From contig CAMTDV010000017.1 of the NCBI GenBank assembly GCA_947069175.1, forward strand, positions 46,757,137 through 46,821,136: a stretch of 64,000 nt of DNA, in the 5' to 3' direction. This DNA comes from Scalesia atractyloides (taxonomy: Eukaryota > Streptophyta > Magnoliopsida > Asterales > Asteraceae). The notes beneath the pieces are model-generated. The model was not told where the DNA came from and searched no databases. It saw only the letters and a program-made list of their open reading frames with translations. A program made the position numbers and the translations under genes. Shown here piece by piece: positions 12,549-23,699 of this stretch. Every line of letters begins with the position of its first letter. Positions within the stretch are counted from its first letter, which is position 1.

Positions 12549-14378
12549 ATTTGACCGATCTATCGGCGAGTTGTATGCTCATTTTTGTGGGGCTCGGCTT
12601 TCCTAGCCCAAGTTGATCAAACATTGATGCGGGCATAACGTTGATGCTAGCCCCAAGTTCGGCTAATGCATTTCGTATGGGTGATCCCCCAATGGAGCAG
12701 GGGATAGTGAAGCTTCCGGGGTCGATTTTCTTTTGGAGGAGTTTGTTGAGGAGTACCGCTGAGCATTCTTCATTTAAGTTAACTTGTTACAATGTTTCAA
12801 TCTTCCTTTTGTGGGTGAGGAAATCTCTCATGAATTTCGAGTATTTTGGCATTTGAGTAAGCACTTCGACAAATGGAAGATTGATGTGCAATTGTTTTAG
12901 TAGGTTTATGAACTTGGTGAATTGCTCATCGGTATTTTGGCGAAGTAAACGACTGGGGTAGGGTACCGTGGGATTTTTGGAAGGTTCGGGATTTTGTGGA
13001 GTGGTTGTGTCTTGATGGGCTGGAGGTGAGGTTGTAGTTTGTTCGGGTGGAATATTGTTACTAGGGGGTTGTGGTGTTTCCTCGGGACCTACTTTACGGT
13101 TTCCTAATGTTATAAAGTTTACTTGCGCCTTTGGATTAGTCTCGGTATTGATAGGTAATGCGCCTTGTGGTCTCTCGGAGAAACTTTGGGCTAGTTGGCT
13201 TATTTGTTTTTCAATGTTCTGAAGACTAGCCCGTTGGTTTCTAATGTCGGATTCTGTTTGAAGGAACCGATCTAAGTACCTTTTGTCAGTTTCGGAGATG
13301 AGGCATGTGATGAGATCTTGAAGCCTCTCTCGGCCCCCTTGTTGTTGAGTTAAATTTTGTGACTTGTTTCTTGGTGGTTGTTGAACGTTAGATCTTTGAT
13401 TTTGATTTTTATTTTGTTGGTTACTACTATTTCCCGGTTCCCTCCAACCAAGGTTAGGATGATTCCGCCATCCTTGGTTGTGGGTACCTGTTGGGGGACC
13501 CGATGGTCTAGGTCGATTATCTATGTAGTTTACCATTTCCGTTTGATTTTCCATTTCTTTCATACAACTCCAATTTTCATGTGGCCCACCACACCCTTCA
13601 CAAGCCATAACCAAGACAGTTTTTGATATCTCTAGTTTTTTTTTATTTTTGATGATAAGGCCTCGATTTGGGCTTGTAAGGAGGTGTTTTCGTCTACTTT
13701 GTTGGCACCCGGGGCAATAGACTTTGAACCTCGGGGGTGTGCCATTGAAAATTGTTTTGAGCAATTTCCTCAATTTGATTATAAATTTCGGTTGGGCGTC
13801 TATTACCTAGAAGACTCCTAGAGCTTGAGTCAAGTGTTTGTCTTTTGTATTGCAACAATCCATTATAGAAAGTGGATACTTGTTGCCACACATCTAGACC
13901 ATGGTGGGGGCATTTTCTCAGTAGCTCCTTGAACCTTTCCCAAGTTTCATATAAAGTTCCCCGTCCTCTTGTGAATAAGTGATTATTTCATTCATTAATT
14001 TAGCGGTTTTTGTGGGCGAGAAATATTTATATAGAATTTTTGGGCAAGTTCATCGCAAGTGTTTACCGACCCACTTGGGAGGGTGTTTAGCGAAGCTTTA
14101 GCTCGGTCCTTTAGTGAGAATTGGAACATTCGGAGTCGGATGGCATCGTTTCATGATCCGTTGATCCAGAAAGTGTCACATATTTCCAAAAACTTGTTAA
14201 TATGTAAATGGGGATCTTCATCTGGTAGGCCGTGGAATGTAGCGGAATTTTGGAGCATTTGTATCAAATGTGGCTGAAGCTTGAAGTTGTTAGCATCAAC
14301 ATTTGGCGGTTTGATGGCGGCTCCAAGATTACCCACCGTAGGTCGTAAGTAATCCATTAGGGTACGTTGATCCGCCAT
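12549..14378 (-). pseudogene. Element B gag and start of protease (Athila type), broken
   Basis: The minus-strand start at 14378 reads MADQRTLMDYLRPTVGN, then FHGLPDEDPHLHINKFLEIC, a typical Athila/Tat capsid signature. The frame breaks near 14150 and two stops sit near 14000. A later segment (13773-12787) has a Gln/Asn/Pro-rich linker with NQGWRNHPNLGWREPG, then the region leading to protease. At 12549-12720 the minus strand reads PCSIGGSPIRNALAELGAS and then SIQLADRSVK, the retropepsin of this group, where the usual catalytic Asp is replaced by Glu (ALAELGAS against ALxDLGAS in relatives). The coding sequence stops abruptly at the LTR of element A. Gag would form the particle and the protease would process the polyprotein. 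Neither can be functional here. Confidence 0.85.
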
Positions 14379-14663
14379 TGGGATTGCTGCCTCGAAGCTT
14401 TCTCTTGATTCTTGGCTTTTAGTCTTTTTCTTAGAAAGCGTCCGGGTTCGTCTAGAGATTCTTTTATGTCTTTATCAGAACTTAAGCTCATGCACTGCGT
14501 AGTAAGGAGGCTGGGCACAACCCCGTGTCTAATCGGGCCCCGACCCGTGCTGAACTCTGCATAAAGTGGAGAATTGCTAAAATCTGGGAAAATCCTTAAA
14601 AAATTAAAAAAAATGTTAAAAATAATTAGGCCGCTGATTTTAAACTTTCTTAAAATCCTTGTG
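14379..14663 (-). other. Element B untranslated leader
   Basis: The region between primer site and gag start contains no supported ORF. It is the expected 5' leader of an Athila-like element. Confidence 0.6.
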
Positions 14664-14681
14664 TCCCCGGCAACGGCGCCA
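14664..14681 (-). other. Element B primer binding site (tRNA-Asp)
   Basis: The minus strand reads TGGCGCCGTTGCCGGGGA, the complement of the tRNA-Asp 3' end that is characteristic of Athila and related elements. It lies about 4 nt from the LTR end. Confidence 0.85.
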
Positions 14682-14685
14682 AACT

Positions 14686-15145
14686 TGGTGCGTGTCGAGC
14701 GTGATATGATTTTATTAATATTTTAAGTCCGTTTTACGCATTAGTCAAGTTTAAATTTATAAAACACGATATTGTACTAACACTAAACACACAATAGGGC
14801 AAGTGTACCCATTACGAGCGTAGTATAGTGTTGGTAACATACCGAGGTCGTCCAAGGACACAAGAGCTTTTAATACCGGTTTAGCATCAACGTTTAATCG
14901 ATCCAAGTTTTTGATAGAAGTTTTTAAGACATGAAAATAATTATAAAAATGAAAATATAAATAAAATGAAATACAAATAGACAAGATAGAATCACTTGGA
15001 TCTGACTCCTCTTTAATGTACCCTTTGATTATTTTCGCACTTTCGGACTTTTTAAGAGATTATCTTAGTTATAATAGCAGGCCCCTCTTTTGAAGGTGAT
15101 GTTAACCTCGAACTAGTGGTTTGAGTCAGCAGGGATACAATCCCA
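14686..15145 (-). repeat. Element B 5' LTR, first part
   Basis: It starts near TGGTGCGTGTCGAGC next to the primer site; the exact first base is uncertain by a few nt. It ends where similarity passes into the pol remains of element D. Its last 65 bp (15081-15145) reappear at 22571-22635. Confidence 0.7.
15081..15145. repeat. 65-bp direct repeat, left copy, flanking element D
   Basis: It matches 22571-22635 over 65 bp with no gaps and 6 mismatches by my count. It begins GCCCCTCTTTTGAAGG and ends GATACAATCCCA. It is much longer than a 5-bp LTR-element target duplication. Confidence 0.9.
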
Positions 15146-17407
15146 TAAGACTGAGCGCAATTGTTCAAAGAGCAAGAGTTCACATGGACTCCTGAAGCTG
15201 ATCAAGCTTTCCAGCAATGAAAGATTGTTTAGTTCAACTTCCCACACTTACTGCTCCTCGAGAAAAAGAACCCATGGTCTTGTATCTTGCTGCATCTGAG
15301 GTAGCAGTAGGTGATGTCTTGCTGGTAGAACGCAAAGGGGTCCAGTCTCCAATTTATTATATCAGCAAGATGTTGAATGATCCAGAGACAAGGTATTCAA
15401 TCATGGAAAAATTAGTTTTAGCATTGGTCCACGCTTCGCGCAGGCTGCGAAGATACTTTTCTGGACATGTTATTACAGTTTTAAAAAACTTTCACATTGG
15501 CCAAGTCCTGGCCAAACCAGACGTTTCTGGACGACTTGCGAAATAGGCAATAGAATTGGGAGGTTATAACATCTGTTATAAACCTAGACCAGCTATCAAA
15601 GGCCAAGTTTTGGCAGATTTCATCGCTGAAATTCCTGCTGATAAACTTGAAGAATGCCAAGCAATCCAAAACCCAGTCCCAGTCATCGACAACAGAGCCT
15701 GGACATTGTTTACAGATGGCGCATCAAACAGTGATGGGGCTGGAGCAGGTCTTCGATTAATGAGTCTAGAGGGAGCAGAATTCACATATGAAATTCGGTT
15801 GGATTTTAAAAGCACCAACAACGAGGCTGAATATGAAGCTTTGCTAGCAGGCTTACGCCTCGCTATCAAAATGGGCGCAACAAATTAGAAGCCCATGTTG
15901 ATTCATTATTAGTTGCTGAGCAAGTAGTTGGAACATACGATGCAAAGGGAGATATCATGGCTCTATACTTGGCGCAAGCCAAGGCTCTTATAGCACAGTT
16001 CCAACAATTTAAAATCACACACGTCAAGCGAAGTGAAAACAAACATGCTGACGCTCTAAGTAAACTTGCTGCAACTAGCTTCAAGCATTTAGCAAAAGCG
16101 GTTCGCATCGAGGTTTTAAGTAATCCCTCAGTCCCTCTCAGGCAAGTGACAATGATCGAAGTAGGAGATCCATCATGGATGTCTCCAATAATGATGTATT
16201 TGTTGCATGGTTCTTTACCAGAACATAGAGCGCAAGCACGAAAGTTACGTTGCAAAGCCCTCAATTATGAAATGATTGACGGTATCCTGTACCGACGCTC
16301 TTACATAGGTCCTTCGCTCCGCTGTGTTGACAAACATGACGCGCAATACCTGATCAGGGAGATTCATGAAGGGCTATGTGGCATACATTCTGGGCCGCGC
16401 ATGGTCATATCCAAAGTAAAAAGCGCAGGGTATTATTGGCCCGGAATGTACGTTGACGCGGTAGAGATCTTGCGCAATGCATGTCCTGCCAAAGGCATGC
16501 CCCTAAAACGTTGCGCCCAAAGAATCCTTTGGAACCCGTCACAACAGCTTGGCCATTTCAACAATGGGCCATTGATTTAGTGGGACCATTTCCAGATGCG
16601 CCCGGCGCAGTAAAATTTATCATCGTTGCGGTCGATTACTTCACTAAATGGGTTGAAGCCAAACCTTTAGCTTCTACTACAGCAATGGTAATTCACAAAT
16701 TCATCTGGGAATATATTATTTGCCGTTTTGGTCTGCCCATGCACATTATTACAGACAACGGTCCAAATTTAACGGCTCAAGAGCTGCAAACATGGATGAC
16801 TGAAATGAGAATCCAGCATGTTTTCGCTTCTGTTGCGCACCCGCAAGCAAATGGTCAAGTTGAAAGCATAAACAAACAGTTGGTCGACCGTATCAAGGCC
16901 CGCCTTGCCACGGCACGACGAGGATGGGTTGACGAATTGCCTAGCATCTTGTGGGCACACCGAACTATGCCCAAGACTAGCACTGGAGAAATCCCTTTTA
17001 GCCTTGTATACGGCACGGAAGCTGTGATTCCTGCCGAAATTGGGTTACCATCTCCAAGAATGCTAGCCTTGGAAAAACAAGATAATGAAGAACAACGGCG
17101 CATCGACCTAGACTTATTGGAAGAGCGCCGAGAAAATGCAGCGATTCGCGAAGCTAAATACAAGTCCCAGCTTGAAAAGTATTACAACAAAAGGGTGCGC
17201 ATTTGTTCCTTTTTGCATGGTGACTTTGTTCTTCGCGATAATGAAGCGTCGAATGCCGAAAAACCGAGGAAGTTAGCCCCGCGATGGGAAGGTCCCTACG
17301 TGATAAATGAAGTATTGTGAAAAGGCGCGTACACTCTGAAGCGTATGGACGGATCTAGCGTTCCTCGAACCTGGAACGCCCAGCAACTGTGCCGGTGCTA
17401 TATGTAA
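15146..17407 (+). pseudogene. Element D pol remnant: RT end, RNase H, archaeal-type RNase H, integrase
   Basis: The segment opens with FTWTPEADQAFQQ, then after a 1-nt shift LPTLTAPREKEPMVLYLAA and ETRYSIMEKLVLALV (RNase H). 15556-15888 contains LFTDGASNSDGAGAGLRL and NNEAEYEALLAGL, the second RNase H typical of Tat elements. Frames shift near 15885 and 16500. Integrase follows, with GLCGIHSGPRM (zinc-binding region), IDLVGPFPDAPG, ITDNGPN and HPQANGQVESINKQL supplying the D, D and E positions. A TGA at 17318-17320 interrupts the C-terminus, which continues in frame to TAA at 17405. Together these enzymes would copy and insert the element. At least three frameshifts and two stops prevent that. 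Confidence 0.85.
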
Positions 17408-17786
17408 TCTCAGCCCTCTAAGCAACTTCTGAGAGTTGCGTAACGAGGTTGCTTACTTTATTTTGTTATGTAATCTTAGTGGCAACCATAGCCTTGCGCT
17501 TTGTCAAGATGAATAAAATACTTTGCCACTACTTACAGTCTTATATATATATATATTCATTTACAAATGCATGCAATTCCTTCAGATAAACAAAAACACA
17601 AACTCATGAGTCACAAGCTAATTTAATACTTACGCTCACACATGAGAAAAGAAATTGTTCATTTGTCTATCCTACACAAGTAATTGGTTCCATGCAAACA
17701 TTGTAAAACTGAAATATATTATATTCACAATACTTGCGCAGAAGCGCAACGTTACAAGTTATTATACAACAAAAATTACAAATTTC
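17408..17786 (+). other. Element D spacer between pol and antisense ORF
   Basis: No coding signal is seen. It contains a short TA run near 17540-17556. It is the non-coding gap expected between the converging pol and antisense reading frames. Confidence 0.5.
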
Positions 17787-20700
17787 CTATTCTATGGACT
17801 TGGTTCCCGCCTGCTTCTCGGCTGAAGAAAAAATCTCCTTTAGCTTATCAACAAAGTCGTCTTGCTGCAGCGAGGCGTCCACAAGGTCCATAACCGGACT
17901 TTGCAATTGATCATATTTTTCCTTAGCAGCAGAATAAATGGTGGCTGTATTTAGCCCATGCGTGGCAGCACGGCTGGTATCCCATTCAGTTTTCAACGCA
18001 TGGGCCACGTGCAAAGTACATTCTCTATAGCCCTCGGCGTGCCTATCATTGCGTGCCGCCACCATTAATTTTGCACTCTCTCATCTAACTCCGTAGAGTT
18101 AAGGATGGCATTTGCGATCTGTACACAAATACAATCAGTATATGTTTATCAAACCAGACGAATAAGGAAAAGTGAATATTACCTCCACAATCCCGTACTC
18201 CCGCAACCAGGTAAGCTGGTTCATGAGGGATTCGGTCAAGCTTTCTGCAGTAGCGCGAGCGACCTCCGTGTCGTTAAGTTTTTGATCGCCTTCAGTCAAA
18301 CGGCGGATCAACTCGGCTTTCTCTGTTCGGTGCAGGTTGACATCATTTTTCAAACTGTCAACCTCAGCTTGCAACCGCTCCTGGTCAAAAAGCATAGCGG
18401 TTAGATCATCAATTTCTTTATTCTTAAGAAGGAGAGTCATTTTGGTTAATACCTCATTTTGCTCGCCTCTTTCTCTATGTGAGCGCGCTTCTTCTGCTGC
18501 CGCAATTGCATCAGCTTTCTCTTTTTGAGTTTCTCAATCTCGTTGCGCAGAGAAATTTTTTCTGTATTATCACGCTCGCAAGCCTCCACAAAGCGCTTGC
18601 GCTCGTCCGCATATTGCGCAGCAGACGCCTCACACTTGCGCTTCCAAGACAGCGCAGCCCATTCTTCAGTCTTTTTCTCCCTTCTCAAATTGGGCCTTTT
18701 CCGCCTCAAAATCACCAAGCATCTTCAGCGTCTTCTCCTTCTCAAGCTTGGCCCTCGCCTTCTCAAGCTCAACCTCGTCCCACTCCTTGTTCATATTGCG
18801 CCATTCGCACACAATTCTATTTATGGTGGACGAGGCAAGGGCAAACTCTTGCAAATATGACTCGTAAGTAGCTTCATGGTCTTTTTCCTCCTGGCGCTTC
18901 ACCTCCGCCGGCGGGAAGATGCCCTTATACCACTCCCTACAGGAGTGCCAATCGGTAAAAACATCGCCCTGCTTAACCTTCCACACGGGCTGATGAATCA
19001 CAGAGGCCCGCCTCTCAGAATAAGATCGATAATAATAGTCCCCAGGCGTCTCCTCTGGGCGAATGGGCGATTCCCCCTCCGAATCCTCAACAAACACAAA
19101 GCCTTCGCCTTGTGTTGAAGGTCCGGCTCCCTTAGATGTCAACCTTGACGGTTCCCCAACATCTGTAGCCGTATCTTTAACCTGCTCGCCAGCAGGATTC
19201 TCAGTATCAAAATTTTTGGGCTCTTCTTCTGGAGCCACCTTCTCAATATGTTCCGGACGATGGGGTCGGCTTCAGGAACAGGAGTTTCTTGCCCCGCATC
19301 CCCTCAACATTCTCAGGCCTGCACGACGATGATATAACAGATGAGGTGACCGGCGCAGCCTTCACCATTTTCTCTGCAAAGCATATCAACAAATACGAAG
19401 TATCAGATTCTGCGCAACTTTTATGACAGAAATGCGCAACAAACTAAACGTACCAGGTGAGAATTTCTTTGCAAAGGCATCCAGATTGCGCTTCTTGCCA
19501 ATGTGCGGGCGCGCAACTTTGGTTGGCGCAGCAGTTTTAGTCTCCACCTCCTTCCTCTTCTTAGTACGCTTCAACGCCTCTTCCGGGCTTGAAGGTATTT
19601 CCAAAGGATCATCTGGGTTCGCAGCAGGAAGAGAGGGGTGTCAACGGGTTCTGGCTTCGGTTTCTTCAAACCTACAGGCGCAAGACCCTACAGTGAGTCC
19701 GACACCACCACATAATTGCACCAAGAGTCAGATACGGGAAATGTACCTTTCTTGCCCTCAGCTTTCGCAGCAGTTGATGGCTTGGTTTTTTTCTCTGGGT
19801 TGGAAGGGGGAGGCGCAGCAGCTGCAGCAGCAGTTGGTTTCTTCTTCTTCTTCGAATCAGGGCCTACGCCCAAGTTCAGCAAATCACCTACATAATCAAT
19901 CATATTGAGTAAAGGTCGCGCCATTAAGTTATATTGCAATATCAACTTAGGCTTTGTATAGACTTATTTACCAGTCTCCAAACATGGTTGCGCCTCCAGA
20001 TCCTCCTGCATGGGCAACTCAAAGTTCCCCAAGATTTGTGAGAACCAAGTGTCCTCACCATCAGCAATAGGCACGGCGGTCATTTTTCCCTTCTCTCTCT
20101 TGAAAGAGACCAAGTAGAGAGGCGCAGCTACATAACAAACATTTTCGCATCAGTACATATCAATTGAAAGATATTGCTAGGAAGTTAAAGGGTTACATAC
20201 CAGTCCCATCTTCTGTACACTGGTTTTTATCGGCGTTCCTTCTTCCAGAAAATACTCATCCCGGCAGCGATGAGGGCCCTCTCCGGTAAAACAATATTGG
20301 GCACATCTTTAATGTCTTGATACCATACCTCGTCGGCAGGTATGGGAAGGGTCTCCAGCTCAATTTCATCACTGCCCCGGAATGTCATCTTCATCGGGAT
20401 CACCGCCGCCTTGATAAAGAAAATTTTCTGCTTCCAGTCATGGTAGGACTTCGGCGGCACCAGCAACAAACGTTTGGCTTGCACACGCTGTTGGAACGAA
20501 TAAAAACCCAACGAGCAGTGTAGCTGGTAGAAAACTCTAAACTTCTCGACCAACGGCAAGATCTGCATAGATCGGCAAACGAACTGAAAATACCGGATCC
20601 TCACCATTCCCATCGGGCTCAACTGAGAAATATAAATCTTGTAAAAACCAAGAATTTCCAGCAAGAAATGGGTCACCGGCAGCCGGAAGTTCCCTTCGGC

Positions 20701-20892
20701 AAAATAATCGTAGAATAATGTAATGTAGCCTGCCGGCGCATCAGCCGCCGTGGCATTCGCCTCCGGAAGAAACGCTTTCCAGGACGGAGCGAAAAGGAAG
20801 TTGGTGGCAAGATTATCAAAATCTATCTTCGACCACTTTAGCAGTGGCAAACTTGACGACGACATCTCAGCAGAGCTTGCACCGGTAGCCAT
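17787..20892 (-). pseudogene. Antisense ORF of element D (gypsy-type putative transposase domain plus coiled coil)
   Basis: On the minus strand it starts at 20892 with MATGASSAEMSSSSLPLLKW. The first exon (to about 20201) has FRLPVTHFLLEILGFYKIYI, RYFQFVCRS and WKQKIFFIKAAVIP, which match by eye the plant 'putative gypsy-type transposon' domain (PF04195). GT...AG junctions are visible after 20201, 20127-19972 and 19887-19747, giving in-phase joins of the first three exons after one frameshift near 20230. Later parts are Lys/Ala/Pro-rich and acidic, then long charged coiled-coil segments (about 18860-17787). Small indels break the later exons. Convergent with pol, it is a known accessory of Tat elements such as Grande. 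Its role is unknown. Confidence 0.75.
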
Positions 20893-21534
20893 AACTTGAA
20901 CTTTGAGGAAAACTTAGAAAGCTTTGAGGGTCGCCAGAATTTTTGAACGCAAATTTCTCTCAAGGTTGGGTGAGGAAGCAAATGGATTGTTGATCCCTTT
21001 ATATACTAACCGCAATTAATGCACGATTTGACTGCAGCTACTTTTACGGCCATCACGTTTCCCCAAGTAACCGCAAGGGCGAGTGGGGAACAGTAACCGC
21101 TCAACGCGTGAGTGCCGCTAAAAAGCATTAAATACGGTAAGACAAGTACTCTTGACAGCCTGTCAACAGTACCACCACGTCTCAAGAACGTGCGTCGTCA
21201 CCAACTACACCATCCAGATAAGTGACACGTGTCTAAGCATATTTGAAATTCAAATACTTTTTCAAAATTCACTTACGACACAAGATGCATAAAGAAACAA
21301 AAAGCTAGTCCTTACCTAGCGCAACACATTTATCTTAAGTCCAGTGCTCCACCTACTTTTTATTCTTACATAGGAGCAACACTGGACTGGGTGGACTTGA
21401 AGGGTATGGTCCCAAAAACCTTGCGCCATTCAAGGAAACCATACCCATTAATAACTTCTAAGGAAACTATGCGCAGACTTCATTGCCAAAATAAGATTTA
21501 TTAGAACTTTACGCCAAGTATCCAAGAGAGGAAA
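20893..21534 (+). other. Element D non-coding region 3' of antisense ORF start
   Basis: It contains no supported ORF. Minus-strand promoter sequence for the antisense ORF would be expected here; TATATAAA on the minus strand at about 20999-21006 is a candidate TATA box, roughly 110 bp upstream of its ATG. Confidence 0.4.
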
Positions 21535-21777
21535 GCTTCATTCAACTACCTTGGCGGGCTCGCGCAAGGTTCAAAGTTAACCTTAAACACTCTCTTCGGA
21601 TAAATGCTTCATTTAACTACCTTGCGCGGGCTCGCGCAAGGTTCAAAGTTAATCTTGAATATTCTTGTCTGATAATGCTTCATTTAACTACCTTGCGCGG
21701 GCTCGCATTTAACTACCTTGCGCGGGCTCGCGCAAGGTTCAAAGTTAACCTTGAACATTCCTGCTTGATAATGCTCT
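21535..21777 (+). repeat. GCGC-rich minisatellite in element D
   Basis: Roughly 72-bp units repeat about three times with a partial fourth. Each contains CTTCATTTAACTACCTTGCG and the palindrome-like GCGCGGGCTCGCGC, followed by AAGGTTCAAAGTTAA. Minisatellites near the 3' LTR are common in Tat/Ogre-type elements. Confidence 0.75.
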
Positions 21778-22281
21778 ATGCACAAACCTTGCGCAGATAT
21801 TTATATCAAAGCAAGCGTCCACCAAATGTTGCGCTAAGCAGCAAGGAGAAGAAGGAAGATCAGTTAACTAACTTACGCTTCCCGCGCAAGGAAACAGTAA
21901 ATCCTAAGAAACTTTCCCTTAGCAAAATCCTTGGTGCAAAAGAAATGGGAATCTTTTCTGTTGTAACAGAATGTACAAGTGGCGATGATAGATGGATAAC
22001 AACTGTGAAACCTTCTAGAAGCCATTAACACCCAATCGTGCAAGCATCTTTTCGGTTATAACCAATTGCCACATGGCAGCATCTGGACGGCTGAGGAAGA
22101 TCACAGTGATGGCATGCTCACATTCATGAGATGTAGTGATCTCATGTTGACACGTGGCACCTCCCTAACCGCTGATGAGCTCACGATCCGTGTGCACTAA
22201 CAGATTGCCAACAAACGTTAACGGAATAACAAAAGATTCCGTTAAAGTTAACAGTCTCTCTTTTTGGCGCCCAACATCGGC

Positions 22282-22289
22282 TATAAATA
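22282..22289 (+). promoter_or_regulatory. Putative TATA box in element D 3' LTR
   Basis: TATAAATA lies in CGGCTATAAATAAG about 290 bp before the LTR end, in the orientation of the element. The LTR start could not be fixed; it is probably between 21.3 and 21.5 kb. Confidence 0.6.
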
Positions 22290-22570
22290 AGTAACTTGGA
22301 ATTCAAGGAAAGGTATTCACACTCAACTACTCTCTCACTTACAATACTTACTTCCGACTACATGTACTTATTCTCACGCCGGAGGGTGGTCACGGAGAGA
22401 ACCCCCCTTCTCCCCGTGGCGAGCTAACGGTGTTCTGTTTTGCAGGATCAGCCGGAGTATTGTTCTATTCATCATCCATTCCGAAACCAAATGGAGGGTT
22501 AACCCTTTTATGCAGAGCCCATTCCATAGATCTACTTTGATTCCGGTCTAGTTGATCTAGGGTTTCTTCA

Positions 22571-22635
22571 GCCACTCTTTTGAAGGTGACGTTACCCTCG
22601 ACCAAGTGGTTTGAGTCAGCAAGGATACAATCCCA
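22571..22635. repeat. 65-bp direct repeat, right copy
   Basis: Partner of 15081-15145. It starts at the first base after the terminal CA of element D. Confidence 0.9.
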
Positions 22636-23210
22636 AGAGCCGGTTTAATGTTTTAATAGTAGTTAACATATGAGGGGTTCAAGCTATTCGCACCCCCGTC
22701 ATCCAATACCATAAGGCATTAAAGGAGGTCCTAGTATGCTTGAACCAAGTCCTTGCATGATCTATACATTGAACGATACAAGAACTTTACCAAACCACCC
22801 TTCTAACCCCCTTCCAAGTAGTTAACGTGCTTTATATAGACCGTAAAGACAAAAATGAGCAAATCAATGACATCATGAAGAAATGGTTAGGAAAATTCAC
22901 TTTCAACATAAGAAGCTATTTATTAAAGTCATTAATACATACCTAATTAAAAAGTGCCGAAAGATTAAAAAATCAAAAGTAATACATTAAAGACTTGTCT
23001 TCACCAAGTGATGTAAGAGATTAGCCAAGCATAGCCTTTGTTTGACAAGAACTCTTACGATCAATCTTGGTTCCCGAGACTACTACACACTCTAAAGATG
23101 AAAGATGGATGATGGTGGTGGGTGTTGGTGTTGTAGTGGTGGTGGAATGGTGGCAAAGTGAGAGATAAGTGGTTTGCCAAGGGATGCCTTTGAAGTGAAC
23201 CAAGCACCCC

Positions 23211-23218
23211 TATTTATA
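23211..23218 (-). promoter_or_regulatory. Putative TATA box of element B LTR
   Basis: TATAAATA on the minus strand, followed by GGGGTGCTTGG. It is about 480 bp inside the LTR from its 5' end in element orientation, so U3 would be 23699-23219. Confidence 0.6.
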
Positions 23219-23699
23219 GTCAGAACAGTGCCCCGGCCATGGCCACATGTCCAGCTTCTTCCCTTCCTTCATTAATTGCATCTGTCAGTAGAGGGCCCCA
23301 CTCGCCCCCGTGGTTTCTTGACACACGGCCCCGTGGTCAACTCTTCGTTGTACTATCAAGATTCTGCAAATCTGAGCGTTGACCACGCTCCATGTCTTGT
23401 CTTTATGTGTGAGGTCTGACCATGGCCCATGCCTGGCTGGGCACTGCCCCGTGGTCAGCTTCTGTCATCCTTGCTTTTGCCTCTGGTGCTGCTGAGGGGT
23501 CGGGCATGTCACGTTATTCCTTCTTCTTGTATTTATGTTGGTTTTGGCTGCTTATTTGCGTCTTTTGTTCTTTTAAGCTCGTTTGGTCTTGTAAATTCAA
23601 AAGGAACAAAGAAATGTGCGTTTTCCAACATTAGTACTAAAAAGGGTTGGTTTTACGCCTCATTCGATGTAATTTATATGTTGCATTTTGTACACATCA

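Larger units (their letters stand above)
12549..15145 (-). mobile_element. Element B: Athila-like Ty3/gypsy element, inner part
   Basis: Minus-strand remains of protease and gag (12549-14378), leader, tRNA-Asp primer site (14664-14681) and the start of the 5' LTR (14686-15145). The LTR continues at 22571-23699 after the interruption by element D. The rest of pol and the 3' LTR would lie left of element A, outside the window. Confidence 0.82.
15146..22570 (+). mobile_element. Element D: Tat-lineage Ty3/gypsy element, 5' truncated
   Basis: On the plus strand it keeps the end of RT/RNase H, a second RNase H, integrase, a long 3' region with an antisense ORF (17787-20892), a GC-rich minisatellite and a 3' LTR-like end with a TATA box, finishing GGTTTCTTCA at 22570. 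The 5' LTR, gag, protease and most of RT are missing. An additional archaeal-type RNase H and an antisense ORF are known marks of the plant Tat lineage. Confidence 0.8.
22571..23699 (-). repeat. Element B 5' LTR, second part
   Basis: The LTR of B resumes after element D. It ends TGTACACATCA, so on the minus strand the LTR starts TGATGTGTACAAAATGC. A minus-strand TATA box lies at 23211-23218 (TATAAATAGGGG). The whole LTR without D would be about 1.5 kb. Confidence 0.72.

Noticed and set aside
18105..19908. Plus-strand ORFs rich in Leu/Ser/Pro
   Set aside because: They are shadows of the charged coiled-coil antisense ORF on the minus strand.
22264..22274. TGGCGCCCA near the end of element D as a primer binding site
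   Set aside because: It lies inside the LTR upstream of the TATA box, not next to an LTR end.
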